This document shows, in pieces, positions 1 to 10,718 of a DNA stretch of 64,000 nucleotides. The stretch is from Rotaria sordida (lineage: Eukaryota; Rotifera; Eurotatoria; Philodinida; Philodinidae), in assembly GCA_905250125.1 (NCBI GenBank), contig CAJNOL010001068.1, positions 18,513 to 82,512 of the forward strand, in the 5' to 3' direction. How positions within the stretch are numbered: position 1 is the first letter of the stretch; each line of letters opens with the position of its first letter. The position numbers and the translations under genes are program-made. The notes beneath the pieces were generated by a model, which had not been told where the DNA came from, ran no database searches, and saw only the letters and a list, made by a program, of their open reading frames with translations.

Positions 1-1
1 C

Positions 2-532
2 AAAGCCGCGATTCAACTTTCGTCACCGGCAACTTTCTTTCAGAGTATTTTAACGATTCCTTCTTTCGCTGTCGAACTGTACTATGGTATAAATTATGTA
101 AATCAATGTCCCATTCAACCACTAATCAACATCTTTTTGATTATTCATGGCTGTTCGAGTTTGATGAACGGAATAGTGCTTTTTATAGGCTTCATCGCTG
201 CTAAGTATATTAAAAGATCGTCCAGTTCTTCATCATATGCGCGATATTTGGTTGGTGGTAGTCTGATCGGACAGCTTATTGTATTGTTCTTCTCCGTTAC
301 ATGGTTGATAGTCGGTCAAATCTGGGTATTTGGAGCTCTTTCAAATGGATTTCAATCCACGAATCCTACCCAATCCTTAACTTACTGTCATCCGACTGTA
401 TTTTGGACTGCATTCGCTGTCATTATCGTCACATATGCTATTTGGCTAATTCTTATTTTAGTGTTCGTCGGACGATTTATTATGAGGCATCTTAAAATCA
501 AGCAACAGACAGCTCCAACAACTAATGAATAA
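2..532 (+). CDS. TMEM272-like multi-pass membrane protein, 3' part
   Basis: An open frame runs without a stop from the window edge to a TAA at 530-532 (176 residues visible), so the 5' end lies outside the window. Three or four hydrophobic helices are visible: about residues 42-64 (LINIFLIIHG... to GFIAAKY), 83-105 (IGQLIVLFFSVTWLIVGQIW) and 133-160 (VFWTAFAVIIVTYAIWLILI). A short loop before the first helix carries YYGINYVNQCPIQPLI. The pattern 'xxCPxQPLIxIxL' before a helix is typical of TMEM272-like proteins of unknown function, which are numerous in rotifers and other invertebrates; this family call is from memory. The C-terminal tail is short, basic and then Thr-rich, as expected for a cytosolic end. 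No intron is needed within the visible part. The function is unknown and the family assignment moderate; the reading frame itself is secure. Confidence 0.6.
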   Translation, partial: KAAIQLSSPATFFQSILTIPSFAVELYYGINYVNQCPIQPLINIFLIIHGCSSLMNGIVLFIGFIAAKYIKRSSSSSSYARYLVGGSLIGQLIVLFFSVTWLIVGQIWVFGALSNGFQSTNPTQSLTYCHPTVFWTAFAVIIVTYAIWLILILVFVGRFIMRHLKIKQQTAPTTNE

Positions 533-1559
533 AGTATGCGAAGGTGTATGTGTGCGATGATTATAATACTCCAATCTAAACTCATCTATCGGTATTTACC
601 GATATACGGGTAATCGATTGTATCATTTATTGAACTTCATTTTATAATGGATTTATGGGGTTTAACAAGTTATATTATGAAATCGAAAGGTTTGATCGAT
701 GTTTTGAAAACGATCAATACGATAATCTGTTTAAAAAAAGCTTGTTTATTGTGGCATCTAACAAAGAGAAGTACATTGAACATTTTACAGGACAAACTTC
801 AATCAAAGTAATTACAAAAGTAGATAAAATGAGTAACTTCATCCGGGTATTAACTTATAGTTATCTAGTTTAAACTGCGAAAAGTTCTGGTTTTAAAAGA
901 TAAGTCTTGAAATTCATCAATAATATCTAAACGTCTGAAAATTGAACAAATACGTTCCGCAAAGACCTCTTTGTTCATAGATTTATACGGCAAGTTTTCA
1001 TTATTTATTTTTTCGAAAAATATGCATGGCGTATAGAGGATCGAAAAGGAAACATACTGACACAAATTAGATTCGTTGAATGGCGATTGTCATCATATAT
1101 CACAGATGGATAGGTGGATGAGGATCCGGGTGTCAGATGAATATATTTCTCACGCCCACCCACTTTCAAGATTTTGTTTGTGATAACAGTATTGTGATTG
1201 ATATGTTTTCAGGTGCATTGCTAGTAACACTTTACTTTTTGAGTTTAATTAATTTTTGTTGTTTTTAAACTAAGTCACTAACTGAGAGAAGAGAAATTAA
1301 AGTTAAGACTTTTTTCTTATCGTAAAAAAACGGGCAGGAAGGGAAAAAAATTTAGCTTCTTATCTATCTTTTGTTTAATGATATGATGATTTACCTTTCT
1401 TTTCATGTACTCGAATTTTATAGTTATTGTTCAAGAACAGCGACGAAATAAAAAAGAGGCGCTATTATTTTGTTTCGATTTGTGTTATAATAATCTCGAA
1501 AGTTTCTGCTTTCTTCTGATCTATTTGCTTATTGTATTAATACGCCAGCTTATCCGTAC
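533..1559. other. intergenic, nothing recognised
   Basis: This AT-rich stretch follows the membrane-protein gene. It contains only short open frames (655-873 + and 865-1065 -) whose products resemble nothing I know and show no splice or domain signals. I see no repeat structure in it. Confidence 0.5.
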
Positions 1560-1617
1560 TTGAAAGGAGTTTCCTACTTTTTTCCCTTGATGTTTCGGAT
1601 TTTCTTACTACATACAA

Positions 1618-1882
1618 TGTCTGATCGTTTACCGGCTTCTATAACAACTATCGAAATCTTTTTGACAGAGTTAGTTGGTGAACTATTCAAATTTTTTCGT
1701 ATCATTGAATTATTTCGATCATTCTTCGGTATCAATTCGAAAATGGATGGCACTATCCCTCAAATACCTGACTTAACTATCACTGTATTGAGTAAGGATG
1801 ATATGAACCTTTTCCTTCAAATTGCTCTCCGACACATTAGACTTTCAAATGTAAAAGCTATAAAATTAAAACCTGCTTCAGA
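1618..1882 (+). pseudogene. F-box-like protein, N-terminal fragment cut off by the telomeric array
   Basis: From the ATG at 1618 the frame reads about 88 residues with the layout of bdelloid F-box-like proteins: MSDRLPAS at the start, a helix-rich stretch with LTELVGELFKFFRIIELF, the motif RSFFGINSKMDG around residues 36-47, then DLTITVLSKDD. This matches the family pattern 'LPxEIFxxIFxYL..xDLxxSFxxLNxR', followed by a beta-strand segment. The normal product would be several hundred residues with LRR-like repeats, but here the coding sequence stops being protein-like at KLKPASE, exactly where the TGTGGG repeat begins (about 1883). The truncation is therefore at the old chromosome end. The frame stays open through the repeat only because TGTGGG lacks stop codons. 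The family call rests on memory of the motif and is moderate. Confidence 0.45.
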
Positions 1883-2033
1883 GTGTGGGTGTGGATGTGG
1901 GTGGGTGTGGGTGTGGGTGTGGGGTGTGGGTGTGGGTGTGGGTGTGGNNNNNNNNNNGTGGGTGTGGGTGTGGGGTGTGGGTGTGGGTGTGGGTGTGGGG
2001 TGTGAGTGTGGTTGTGAGGTGTGGGTGGGCGCC
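1883..2033 (+). repeat. telomeric TGTGGG array, G-rich strand pointing right, with a 10-N gap
   Basis: The array is built from TGTGGG units with a few GGGG/TGTGAG variants and is broken by ten N at 1948-1957. TGTGGG is the telomere repeat reported for bdelloid rotifers. The G-rich strand is the + strand, so a chromosome end carrying it would have lain to the right. The array length across the N gap is unknown, because assemblers often collapse such tracts. Confidence 0.85.
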
Positions 2034-2088
2034 GATCTGGATGTGAATGGGTATGAGTGTTCAGTTGAGCTACACTCACACCTACGTA
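2034..2088. other. unique spacer between the two facing telomeric arrays
   Basis: About 55 bases that are not telomeric separate the arrays. The spacer contains a small dyad (TGAGTGT ... ACACTCA, 7-bp arms, 11-base centre) near 2062-2086, so the symmetry of the whole locus is centred here. It could be filler DNA captured at a fusion point, or the centre of a palindrome. Confidence 0.5.
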
Positions 2089-2193
2089 CACACCCGCACC
2101 AACACCCACATCCACACCCACATCCACACCCACACCCACACGCACACCCACACCCACACCCCACAACCACACCCACGCACCCACACCCACACC
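2089..2193 (-). repeat. telomeric array, C-rich on + strand (CCCACA), facing the first array
   Basis: About 105 bases of CACCCA/CCCACA units occur here, more degenerate than the left array (ATCCAC, CGCACC and CAACCAC variants). The TGTGGG strand is the minus strand, so the associated chromosome end would have lain to the left. Together with 1883-2033 this is a head-to-head arrangement. Confidence 0.85.
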
Positions 2194-4536
2194 CTTTTTT
2201 TACCAATATGATCAATGCAACGAGCTCTACAAAGTTCTACAGACGAAAAAATCTTCTGAGAATTTTGTATTTTTTGTGGTTGATTACCCATGGAAGTAGC
2301 CATCAAAAGTACGACTTGCAAGCATTTTGTCGTTGATAGTACGGTCATAGACGTCTTTGTAAAAGAAATTAGAAAAAGTTAAAATATTTGCTAAATATAG
2401 TTATTATATTGGAGTGGACATATGATGCCGCTAGATATTTCATATATTTGGTATCATATTGATGATGATTGGCAGCTACATGTAAAATTATCTATATAAA
2501 ACGAAATATCAGTTTCCAGTATATTGTCACCAACACTATCAATAATTTTACAGAATAAAATCGACTGATAGAAGTGAATCTTCGAACTTTTTATTTGCTT
2601 TTTAAACATCTTTTAAAATACCTTGATAGTCTAAGAATATTATGAAGTATTTCAAGTTAAATTTATAAATCAAGATAGTAAACAATTAATTCCGTATTAC
2701 ATTTTGGTGATGAAAAGTTTATAATATCTTTTTTTTTTGGTTTATTTTCTATTATATTTTAGAGAAAAGTGTCCCATTCTTTATTAATACAGTGCTAAGT
2801 GCAACATTTTTTTATAGACTTATGCAAAATGATTTTCTTTTCTCTTGATCTCTGAACTTTACCAGCAAAGATTTGTACTTTCTAATAGGAAGATCTTGAG
2901 AATAAAAAATCCAGAAATCATCCACTCAGGTTTAAAATCTACAATTTGTTTTATCTTTTTCAACTTTACATGGATATAAAATAAAAAGTGTCGCATGTGT
3001 CATACATTGCGACATAATGTACGACACATGCAACACATTCTGAAAGCGTGATTCGAATCTAGTATACAGGACATTTTTCATTTTTTTTTTCTATAAGAAC
3101 AAATCATGATATTTTTTTTCACTTTAGTTTCCATTAATTTTTACCGACTCTGAAAATTCAAGTGGAAGAGATCTTGAGATCTGTCCCTTTCGAATTGGTC
3201 CAATTTTGATCAGACCGTTTTAAGGCAGTCCTCTCTTGATCATCGATCAAGATCGACATGTTTTCGAATAATAACTAATCGAGAAATAATTTAAAAAAAA
3301 AAGACACACAAAAATACATAAATTTCATATGCTCAATCGAGCTATCTATGTGCAACGGTGTCTGCAAAACAAGACGGTGAATAAATAGTCAACAGATAGA
3401 ATGCTATACATTCTAATGTTGACATATTTTTGTGATAGAATCTGCGACACAGTAATTCGCAACACATTTTATTTTAGTGTGTAATCTTTATGCAATATGA
3501 TTTCTAATTATTAACAATGAACTAGCTAGACTCTTATTATATTTATTGTGATGGGAAAGTGTAGACAATCTCTCTTTTTTTTATTTTTTGTTCTGAATTC
3601 TTTACTGAAAAATGCTGTCTTGTATGTTTCATAGACGGCAAGAAATAAATTCATTGTTAATATCAATCAAAAATAATGTACAGATGTTTGATAAAAAGGG
3701 TGACTTTTTCAATCTATCACATTCAAGATTTAATTTTTATGAGCGGCGTATAGCTCACACTCACGAGCGTGAGCTGTACACTTCTAATCTTTATTAGATA
3801 TATTAATGTGGATATGCATCTTGAACTTTTTCCATAAGCGATTTAATATAATAATTTATGTATTGGTTATCGTATATATTTTTATATAATTACTCAGAAA
3901 AATATTTTATACAAAAATTATGCTAACAAAAAAAATCGTACCGAATAATTTTATATAAAAGTATATGCTCGTCCTGAGTGGTGAAGTAAGTGTTAATTTA
4001 GAAAAAATTATTTTTATTTTTATTTTTAGATTAGTTATAACATAAATCAAACAGTAAGCAATCGTTTATTTAAATACATTTTATCTTTTTTTTTTGGATT
4101 AATTACAACGACAAATCAAACAGTAAGTATTCATTTATTTAAATAAATTTGTTATTTTTATATTATTTATAACAAGCCAAATTAATCAAGGTATGTGATG
4201 TTATTAGTGTTGACATTAGAGGTATTCCCTTTACCATCTTTTCTGTTCTCTCTGTCTGTTCTGTTTTTTTTTCCTAATATCTTTGCGCTTTTTTCTCTTT
4301 TCGTTGGCCCGTTTCTTTCTTGTTTTTCATTTCTTCTTCATAGTTATTTAATTGAAGAACACGATTACTTTTTTCTATTGACATGACTTCATATTCATTC
4401 GATTTTATTCATTTATCATTGAAAAGTCTTTTTTTTCTCAACAATTGAAGAAGAAATTTAAAAAACTATTTAACAAAAAACATCGATCGAGCTCGATGGA
4501 ATAGTATTTGTTGATAAATGTTTTGATTTTCTTTTC
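2194..4536. other. intergenic, nothing coding recognised
   Basis: This is AT-rich non-coding DNA to the right of the telomeric tract. One short hairpin is visible at about 2994-3033 (GCATGTGTCATACATT against AATGTACGACACATGC, one mismatch). Short open frames (3612-3797, 4195-4386) are low-complexity and unconvincing. Confidence 0.5.
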
Positions 4537-4961
4537 ATTTTCTCCAAAGAAAATCATTAATAACTACAGTATTTAATCTTTGTCCTTGATCTTCAATATC
4601 TTTTTCTAAATGCATATTTTCATTTATTTGATTAACAAGATAACAAACAATTAAAAGAAATTCAGTACGAGTTTCTATTTCATCATCATCACAAAATGGA
4701 ATTAATTCTTCACGTTTTGAAACATTCTTTCAATTTTGATCAATAAATTAATAGTCCTTCATGAGATAAAACTTGAGGAACACGATAATCAGCAAACATA
4801 GTTAAATCATCCTAAAAAAGATTTCCCTTTTTTTTCTTTTAAATAATTAATGCAAAATAAAAAAAAAGGAACTATATCAATAAAATCTCCTAAATCATGT
4901 CAATTAAAACATTCACAAATATCAGATATTAACATATACGTTCGCTTATAAAAACCAGCTG
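4537..4961 (-). pseudogene. queuosine-salvage protein (QNG1/DUF2419), C-terminal pseudogene
   Basis: Read on the minus strand, pieces of the C-terminal half of queuosine 5'-phosphate N-glycosylase/hydrolase (QNG1, human C9orf64) are visible. FYKRTYMLISDI (family: FYKRAQIL.AD) lies near 4950. A probable intron with acceptor TTTTTTAG ends at 4813. Then come DDLTMFADYRVPQVLSHEG (family: .ITMFADYRLPQVL..LG) and DDDEIETRTEFLL (family: EVEIRG.S). The family enzyme releases queuine from queuosine nucleotides for tRNA modification. Here the frame is broken by two in-frame TGA codons (after CECFN and after GLLIY) and by a frameshift before EELIPFC. The N-terminal half and the last strand-helix are missing. 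It is therefore a decayed copy; a functional homolog presumably lies elsewhere. The identification is strong because of the MFADYRVPQVL signature. Confidence 0.7.
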
Positions 4962-7080
4962 AAAAGAAAAAAAAAAGAAAAGAAAAGAAAAGATTTGGTT
5001 TATTTGTGAAAAGAGATGAAAACCTTATTGTTCTTGAGGGTGTAGATGTCAAATGTACCTCAATTCAGACCTACACTCTTAAATGTAATGCATTCTTGTA
5101 TGTAAGTATTACTGTGTATTTCGCTCGTGTAATAGCACGAAACGCAGAAAAAGGCAATAAAGAGAGAAAGAAATATTGATAGAATAAAAAATACGCAATG
5201 ATGAGGGCGTCCTTGTAAAACAGTTTATCTATCTAATCATAATGTCATGGTCGACTAATTCACGTAAATATGTACGAGTGGGTGAAAATTCATTAATTTT
5301 ATTCATATTAATTATGAAGCAAAAAAGATTGCAAACACACAAAATAAATATCATATATTTCAATATTAATTAACAAGTATGTATATATGATTTTCAACAT
5401 TACTAACTTCGCGATAAAATTAAACGTAAAAAAGCGAGGCTAGTTACAAATAACAAAACACCAAGAGACATGAAAATAAGACATTTTAAGTAACAGAAAG
5501 TAATTATCAGAAAAGCTTTGATTGACAACGCTCAGAGTATACAATCGATGGCCTTGATCGAAGCAGTTCTTTTATGTAAAATAGAGTTACTGATAACTAT
5601 GCTAAACAGAATGACATTTACAATACTTATATTTTACCAAAAATTGTGATAGTAGATGACACAAATTTCATTCTTAGGAAGTCAGCAAAGCAGTGAAGTT
5701 AAGAACTTCTTATCGAATTCTTAAGCTCTTCATTCATAGAATTAGAGAACATCACAATTTTTCAAATACTCTTTTTCGCAGAATTTTTTCAATTTCACCG
5801 ATTAACATATTTAGATTTCTAGGAACAACCTTTTTGAAATTAGCTCAAGTGAATAAAACTCTCATGAAAGAGGCATGTAGCAAATGAAATCGACCTAATT
5901 TGGCCTTATGTATATGTTCTAGTCGTATTTTTAATTCAATCAGAACAATAATATGAGCATATTCAGATGACTTGGTTTTTTTTCCAGGAGAAACTTTTAG
6001 AGATTATCTATTGTTTTAACACCATTATATGTATAGTATTTCGAGAAAGAAGCTTTTCATATTTCATTTTTGCTTTTGAGTTACATGTTATTTGTAAAGT
6101 GATTAGTAAAATTCCCCAATCTTCAATGTTTATCATCTCTGACAGATGCGACAGAGTGAATGCCAGTCTCAGTATTTTCACTATAAGTCCTTCAATTTTC
6201 AAATCCACATCCAAATAAAGTTTTCGGTATATTTTTTCATGCTGATTCTGAATATCATACTTATTATTCATAAAAATCAACTTTTGACAATTAAAATCTT
6301 GAAAAACTGGCTGTATTTTTGAAACTTTTGATGTGAAGGTAACTCTATTGTAAAAATATTGAATTTTTCACTAGTAATAAGAATGTCAAATGTCTAGTTT
6401 GTTAATATCATATGGCCACACTATCTTCAATATAGAAAACAGTGAAATAAAGCAAAAATTAAGATTAGGATAATTACGTCAGCTTCTTTAACAATCTTCT
6501 ATAAGTGGTTGATTACCTCATAGCTGCTTTCTCTTCAAAAGTTTGAACTATAGTAATAAATTATCTTTTGTTTTTTTGCTTTTTTTAATTATTTGACAGA
6601 CTAGAACTTATAGATTAAATAATGTTTGTGATGCACCAATGATGAAATCGGTTCAGTTTTAAAAAATCGCGAGCCAATTACATATAAATCTGATACTCTA
6701 ATAAATTTATTAACTTGTATATTCAGAGACTTAAAAAATCAAAAAACTGCATTAAAATAATGAAAATATTCATTTTATTATAAATGAAATTGAAATGCAT
6801 CACAATTCATATCCATTTCATTATGCGAGTGCATTTTTTTCATGTTTTTAATTTAAAGTTCATGAAAATCAAGACATTTTGTTGATTTTTTGAGTTCCTC
6901 GATGTTACAATGAAACAAAAAATTTGCACACTTTATTTTTATTGTTTTGTTCTCAAAGGCAAATTATTGAAGCAATCTTCATAGTAATTTCGATACTTCT
7001 CAGAGCTGCTTACAAAATTGAGATGCACGCAGGCTTTAGAGAATATAGATATTTTAGTTTTCTTTACAAAAAAAAAATAA
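4962..7080. other. intergenic, nothing recognised
   Basis: AT-rich non-coding sequence. Open frames at 5693-5887 (+), 5967-6218 (+) and 6008-6280 (-) have no recognisable domain and no supporting splice sites. A weak local dyad is present around 5040-5075. Confidence 0.45.
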
Positions 7081-7084
7081 TTTT

Positions 7085-8000
7085 TCTATAGCGGAAAAAG
7101 TTTAGCATATTTTTAATGCTTTATCAATTTTTCGTTAACTCATAATAACTGAAAGTAGTCTTATACATCGTTCAGTATAAAATTTTATGGGCTACATTTT
7201 GGCATAAAGCATTCACCGTGACATTAAAACATTAATCAATTATTATATAACTATTAGTTAATTATTATTTAATAATAATTAACAGTCACTTAGTAAAATT
7301 CCACTTTGTTGTTAGTTTTCAGATATTCCATGAGAAAGAACAAAAAAAATTGAACAGAATTAACTAATCATTATTTCAAAGCAGACTATCTTAACGAGAT
7401 TTTCAACTTTTTCAATTTTAACTAGTCCTAGTGTTTATTACGGTATGAAGTACAAAACTACAGAAAAATAGCTAAAAATCATATCCTAAATTATTTTTTA
7501 AAACTTAGAGCTATAACATTTGCACAAAAAATTATTCAAAGAGTGACGATTTGCTATTTCAAAGAAGTCTTACTTTTCAAAGCATCTTGATTTTGTTTAG
7601 ATGTAAAATTTTTTTTTTTTGGTTTTTAAGTTAGTTCTTTCAAAAGTAATAAGTACTGGGACTAGTTAAAGCTGAAAACACTGAAAATCTCATTAAAATG
7701 GTCTGTTTTGAAATAATAATTCAATAGTTCTGTTTAATTTTTAAAGTTCTTTCTCATGGAATACGTGAAAATTAACAATAAAACGAAGTTTTGCTAATTG
7801 ATCTTAATTTTTACTAAATAGTAATTAATTAATAGTCATACAGTAATTGATTAATATTTTAATATCATGGTGAGTACTTTATGTCAAAATATAACCCATC
7901 AAATTCTATACCGAAGGATGTATAAAACTTATTTCAGTTGTTATTGCTTTAACAAAAATTGATTAAGCACTAAAAATGTACTGAACTTTTTTCTCCATTT
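7085..8000. repeat. large imperfect inverted repeat (foldback element), about 370-bp arms
   Basis: The left arm (about 7085-7455) and the reverse complement of the right arm (about 7640-8000) align through most of their length with roughly 75-80% identity by eye. Matching blocks include CATTCCATGAGAAAGAAC-like (7328-7344 against 7750-7768), TTAACTAGTCC (7418-7430 against 7660-7672) and ATTAATCAATTA (about 7229 against 7845). The spacer is about 180 bp. No open reading frame for a transposase is present. It is probably a non-autonomous foldback-type transposon or an old palindromic duplication. Confidence 0.65.
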
Positions 8001-8572
8001 TACCTTGAATCGGATCGGCTCAGTTCCAAAAAAAACACAAACCGATCCCATCTCTGTAATACACTGAATAATAAGGTTAAATAGACAAATTTTCATGATA
8101 GGTAGCATTCATTAATAAAGTAATTCGAAAGAGAATTTTTATTTTATTTTATAGATGTGTATTAGTTGTATATACAGTAAAAATTTGATAGTTATTCATG
8201 CAAATATAGATGAGATATAGAACTCGATATGATGTCAGGGTCGATATTTGTTGATAACAATCTTTTTTCGCTGCAACATTGTTTGTTTTTTGCTAAGACT
8301 AAAAAAGTCTGCAGTCTGATTTTGTGATTTTATATTCTCAGATCAGTCACAATAAAAAATAATTAAAAGAAAAAATTCGACCAACAGTATAGGCCCGAAT
8401 TTCTTTCTATGTCACAAATATGGATTCATCGCTTCCTTTCGTTCAATAAGTCAATTTTACTATACGAAAAAAACTTTTTGTGCAACTTCTGCCGTTCACA
8501 AGCATACATTAAATGAAGACATCTTGTATCATGAACGTTCTTTATTTCTCTTCTCTTTCTCTTTAAGAAAAC

Positions 8573-10718
8573 ATGGGATCAGTATTCTCGACTTTATCAA
8601 GTTCTACTTTGGTACAAGATCCAACTGTGCTCATCTTTTCATTGCTTATTGGCAGTGTTATTGCCATTTCCATTCCACTTCTAGCTTCTTCTTTATCATA
8701 TTTGAAATGTATGGTGAAGAGATTTATTCGAATCCAAATACAAAAACGATTGGTTGCTTCAAAGTTTCGACCATCAGAGACAGATGCGTTCGTATCTTAT
8801 TATCAAAATTTCCTTTGTCATATGCAGAAAACAAATAATGAATTATTAGCAAAGATTCTCCAGAACAATTGCTCATCTGTATTTTTCCGGAATCGATCAA
8901 TTTCATTTCTATCTTCTCATCGTCCTTCATCTTGTCGTTCTGAAGAAAAAGGATATGCAACAATTGATGAGTTTCGAGAAAAAGTGTCATTCACTACATA
9001 CGATGACTATTGCGAATATGTCGATCGAATGATTCTTAATGGAGGAACGGACATATTCTCTTCTCAAAAAGTCGTCTACTTTGCAAGAACCACAGGAACA
9101 ACGGGAAAGGCGAAATTTCTTCCCACAACTGCGCCCATGCTAACAAATATTCTCACGACGATATGTCTTGGAATCGGAGTGATTTGGAGATCTCTTCCTT
9201 CACCATTTCCCTCTCCTGAACAACGAACATTCCTGCTGGGAGCTGAAAGGAAACCAGAATCATATGCACGGTCGAAAGACGGCACACCGCTAGCTCCGAT
9301 TTCCCAATTTAGTTCAATAGTCACAGTGAATCCTATAATTAGAATAGTTAGGTCTAGTCTCGCTATTCTTTCGACTGAGTTGATGGGAGAAATTCCTGAT
9401 TTTGAGACAAATGCATTAGTTCAGCTCACTTTTGCATTAGCATGTCATGATATATATTCCTATACGGTTACGTTTGCTTCAAGCTTCGTTCATACTATTA
9501 AAATTATCGAGAAATACTTTGAAGAGATGAGTCTTTGCATTGCGTATACTAATTTTGACCATAGCTCCGTTGTTCGAGACAATATTCAGGATTCAAAACT
9601 TCGGAAGAAACTTAATCGAGCGTTAAATGAGTTGACGGTTGAGTACGGAGGAATAAAATACCAGTTAGAACGAGCTGAACATATTCGAAAAGAATGTCGA
9701 AAAAAAGGTGCTCCTGGTATCCTTCATCGTCTATGGCCATCTCTGGTTTATGCAATGACGACGATAGGAAGTTCGTTTGCCGTAAACAAAGATGAGATTC
9801 AATTTTATTGTGGAGAGAAATTACCTCTCATCGACTACTATATGTACATCAGCAGTGAAGGAACCTTTGGATTTCTCGCTAGTATTTATACCGACGAGTA
9901 TTTTCTGTCACCAACATCTGCCTTCTTCGAATTCATCAAAGAAGAAGACGTGGAGAAGGTATGTTATTTCCGAAGATAGATTGCTGCCTTTGATTTCATA
10001 ATATCTACGTATTCATTTTCCTCGTGTTCAGGTTCAACCAAAGACCTTGCTGATCTCAGAGATCGAACCAGGAAACCGATATGAGTTGGTTTGCACAACC
10101 GAAGCAGGATTGGTTCGTTATCGAATGGGTGATGTCATCAATTGCACACGATTCGTTTCCCGAGCTGATGATTTGGTTCCATTACCATCCAAACCAGTAG
10201 ATATTCCTCGAATTCCTCTCATTTCGATTGCATATCGTATTGGAAGTCTTTTGGATATATTGGGAGAGAAGACAAATGAACAACAAATGATGAATGCTCT
10301 CAAACAAACTATATATGAATGGAGAAAGCAAGGAATATCTGTTGACATATGTGATTTCACGACATATCCAAAATTAGATGCGTTTCCGCCTCACTATGTC
10401 ATCTTTTTGGAGTTGATCTGCGAACAAAGATGCAAAATTGATGATCAACAACTACGAGATCTTCAAAAGATAGCAAATTCTGAAGTCGAACAACAAGTTT
10501 GCAAAGCAAATGAGATATATAGTACGTGTCGTAATATAAAAAAACTAGGTCCTCTCACATGTATTCTTGTTCGGAGTGGAACGTTCTCGACATTTTTAAG
10601 AAAAGAGTTATTGAATGGTCGTGCAAATCTAGCACAAATCAAACCTTATCGATTATTGAAGAATGAACATGATATTCAATTCTTTTATGATAATAAAATT
10701 GATACTTCATCATGTTAA
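8573..10718 (+). CDS. GH3-family acyl-acid amido synthetase-like protein
   Basis: Exons 8573-9958 and 10032-10718 are joined by one 73-nt intron (GTATG..TTCAG) and encode 690 residues. The ATG at 8573 is preceded by AAAAC. An N-terminal hydrophobic helix (about residues 18-45, VLIFSLLIGSVIAISIPLL) suggests membrane anchoring. Next comes the GH3 adenylate-forming domain. The ATP/AMP-binding loop ARTTGTTGKAKFLPTT (about 170-185) corresponds to the S/T-GTS.G..K motif of the ANL-like GH3 family, and GLVRYRMGDV (about 488-497) matches the family's GLYRYRxGDV motif. GH3 enzymes of plants couple amino acids to jasmonate, auxin or salicylate; animal members (GHDC) are uncharacterised. The substrate here cannot be read from sequence. 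The gene stands alone between long non-coding stretches. Having a single intron, unlike its many-exon neighbours, fits horizontal origin, but GH3 domains do also occur in some animals. Confidence 0.85.

Noticed and set aside
1817-2215. Cys-Gly-rich open frames on the minus strand
   Set aside because: They are translations of the telomeric arrays in other frames.
1560-2336. 258-codon open frame rich in Val-Trp/His-Pro repeats
   Set aside because: It is the F-box fragment followed by translation of telomeric repeats and the N gap; TGTGGG has no stop codons in this frame.
4690-4775. Alternative genetic code or selenocysteine reading of the TGA codons in the QNG1 fragment
   Set aside because: A frameshift and missing domains accompany the TGAs, so ordinary pseudogene decay is the simpler explanation.
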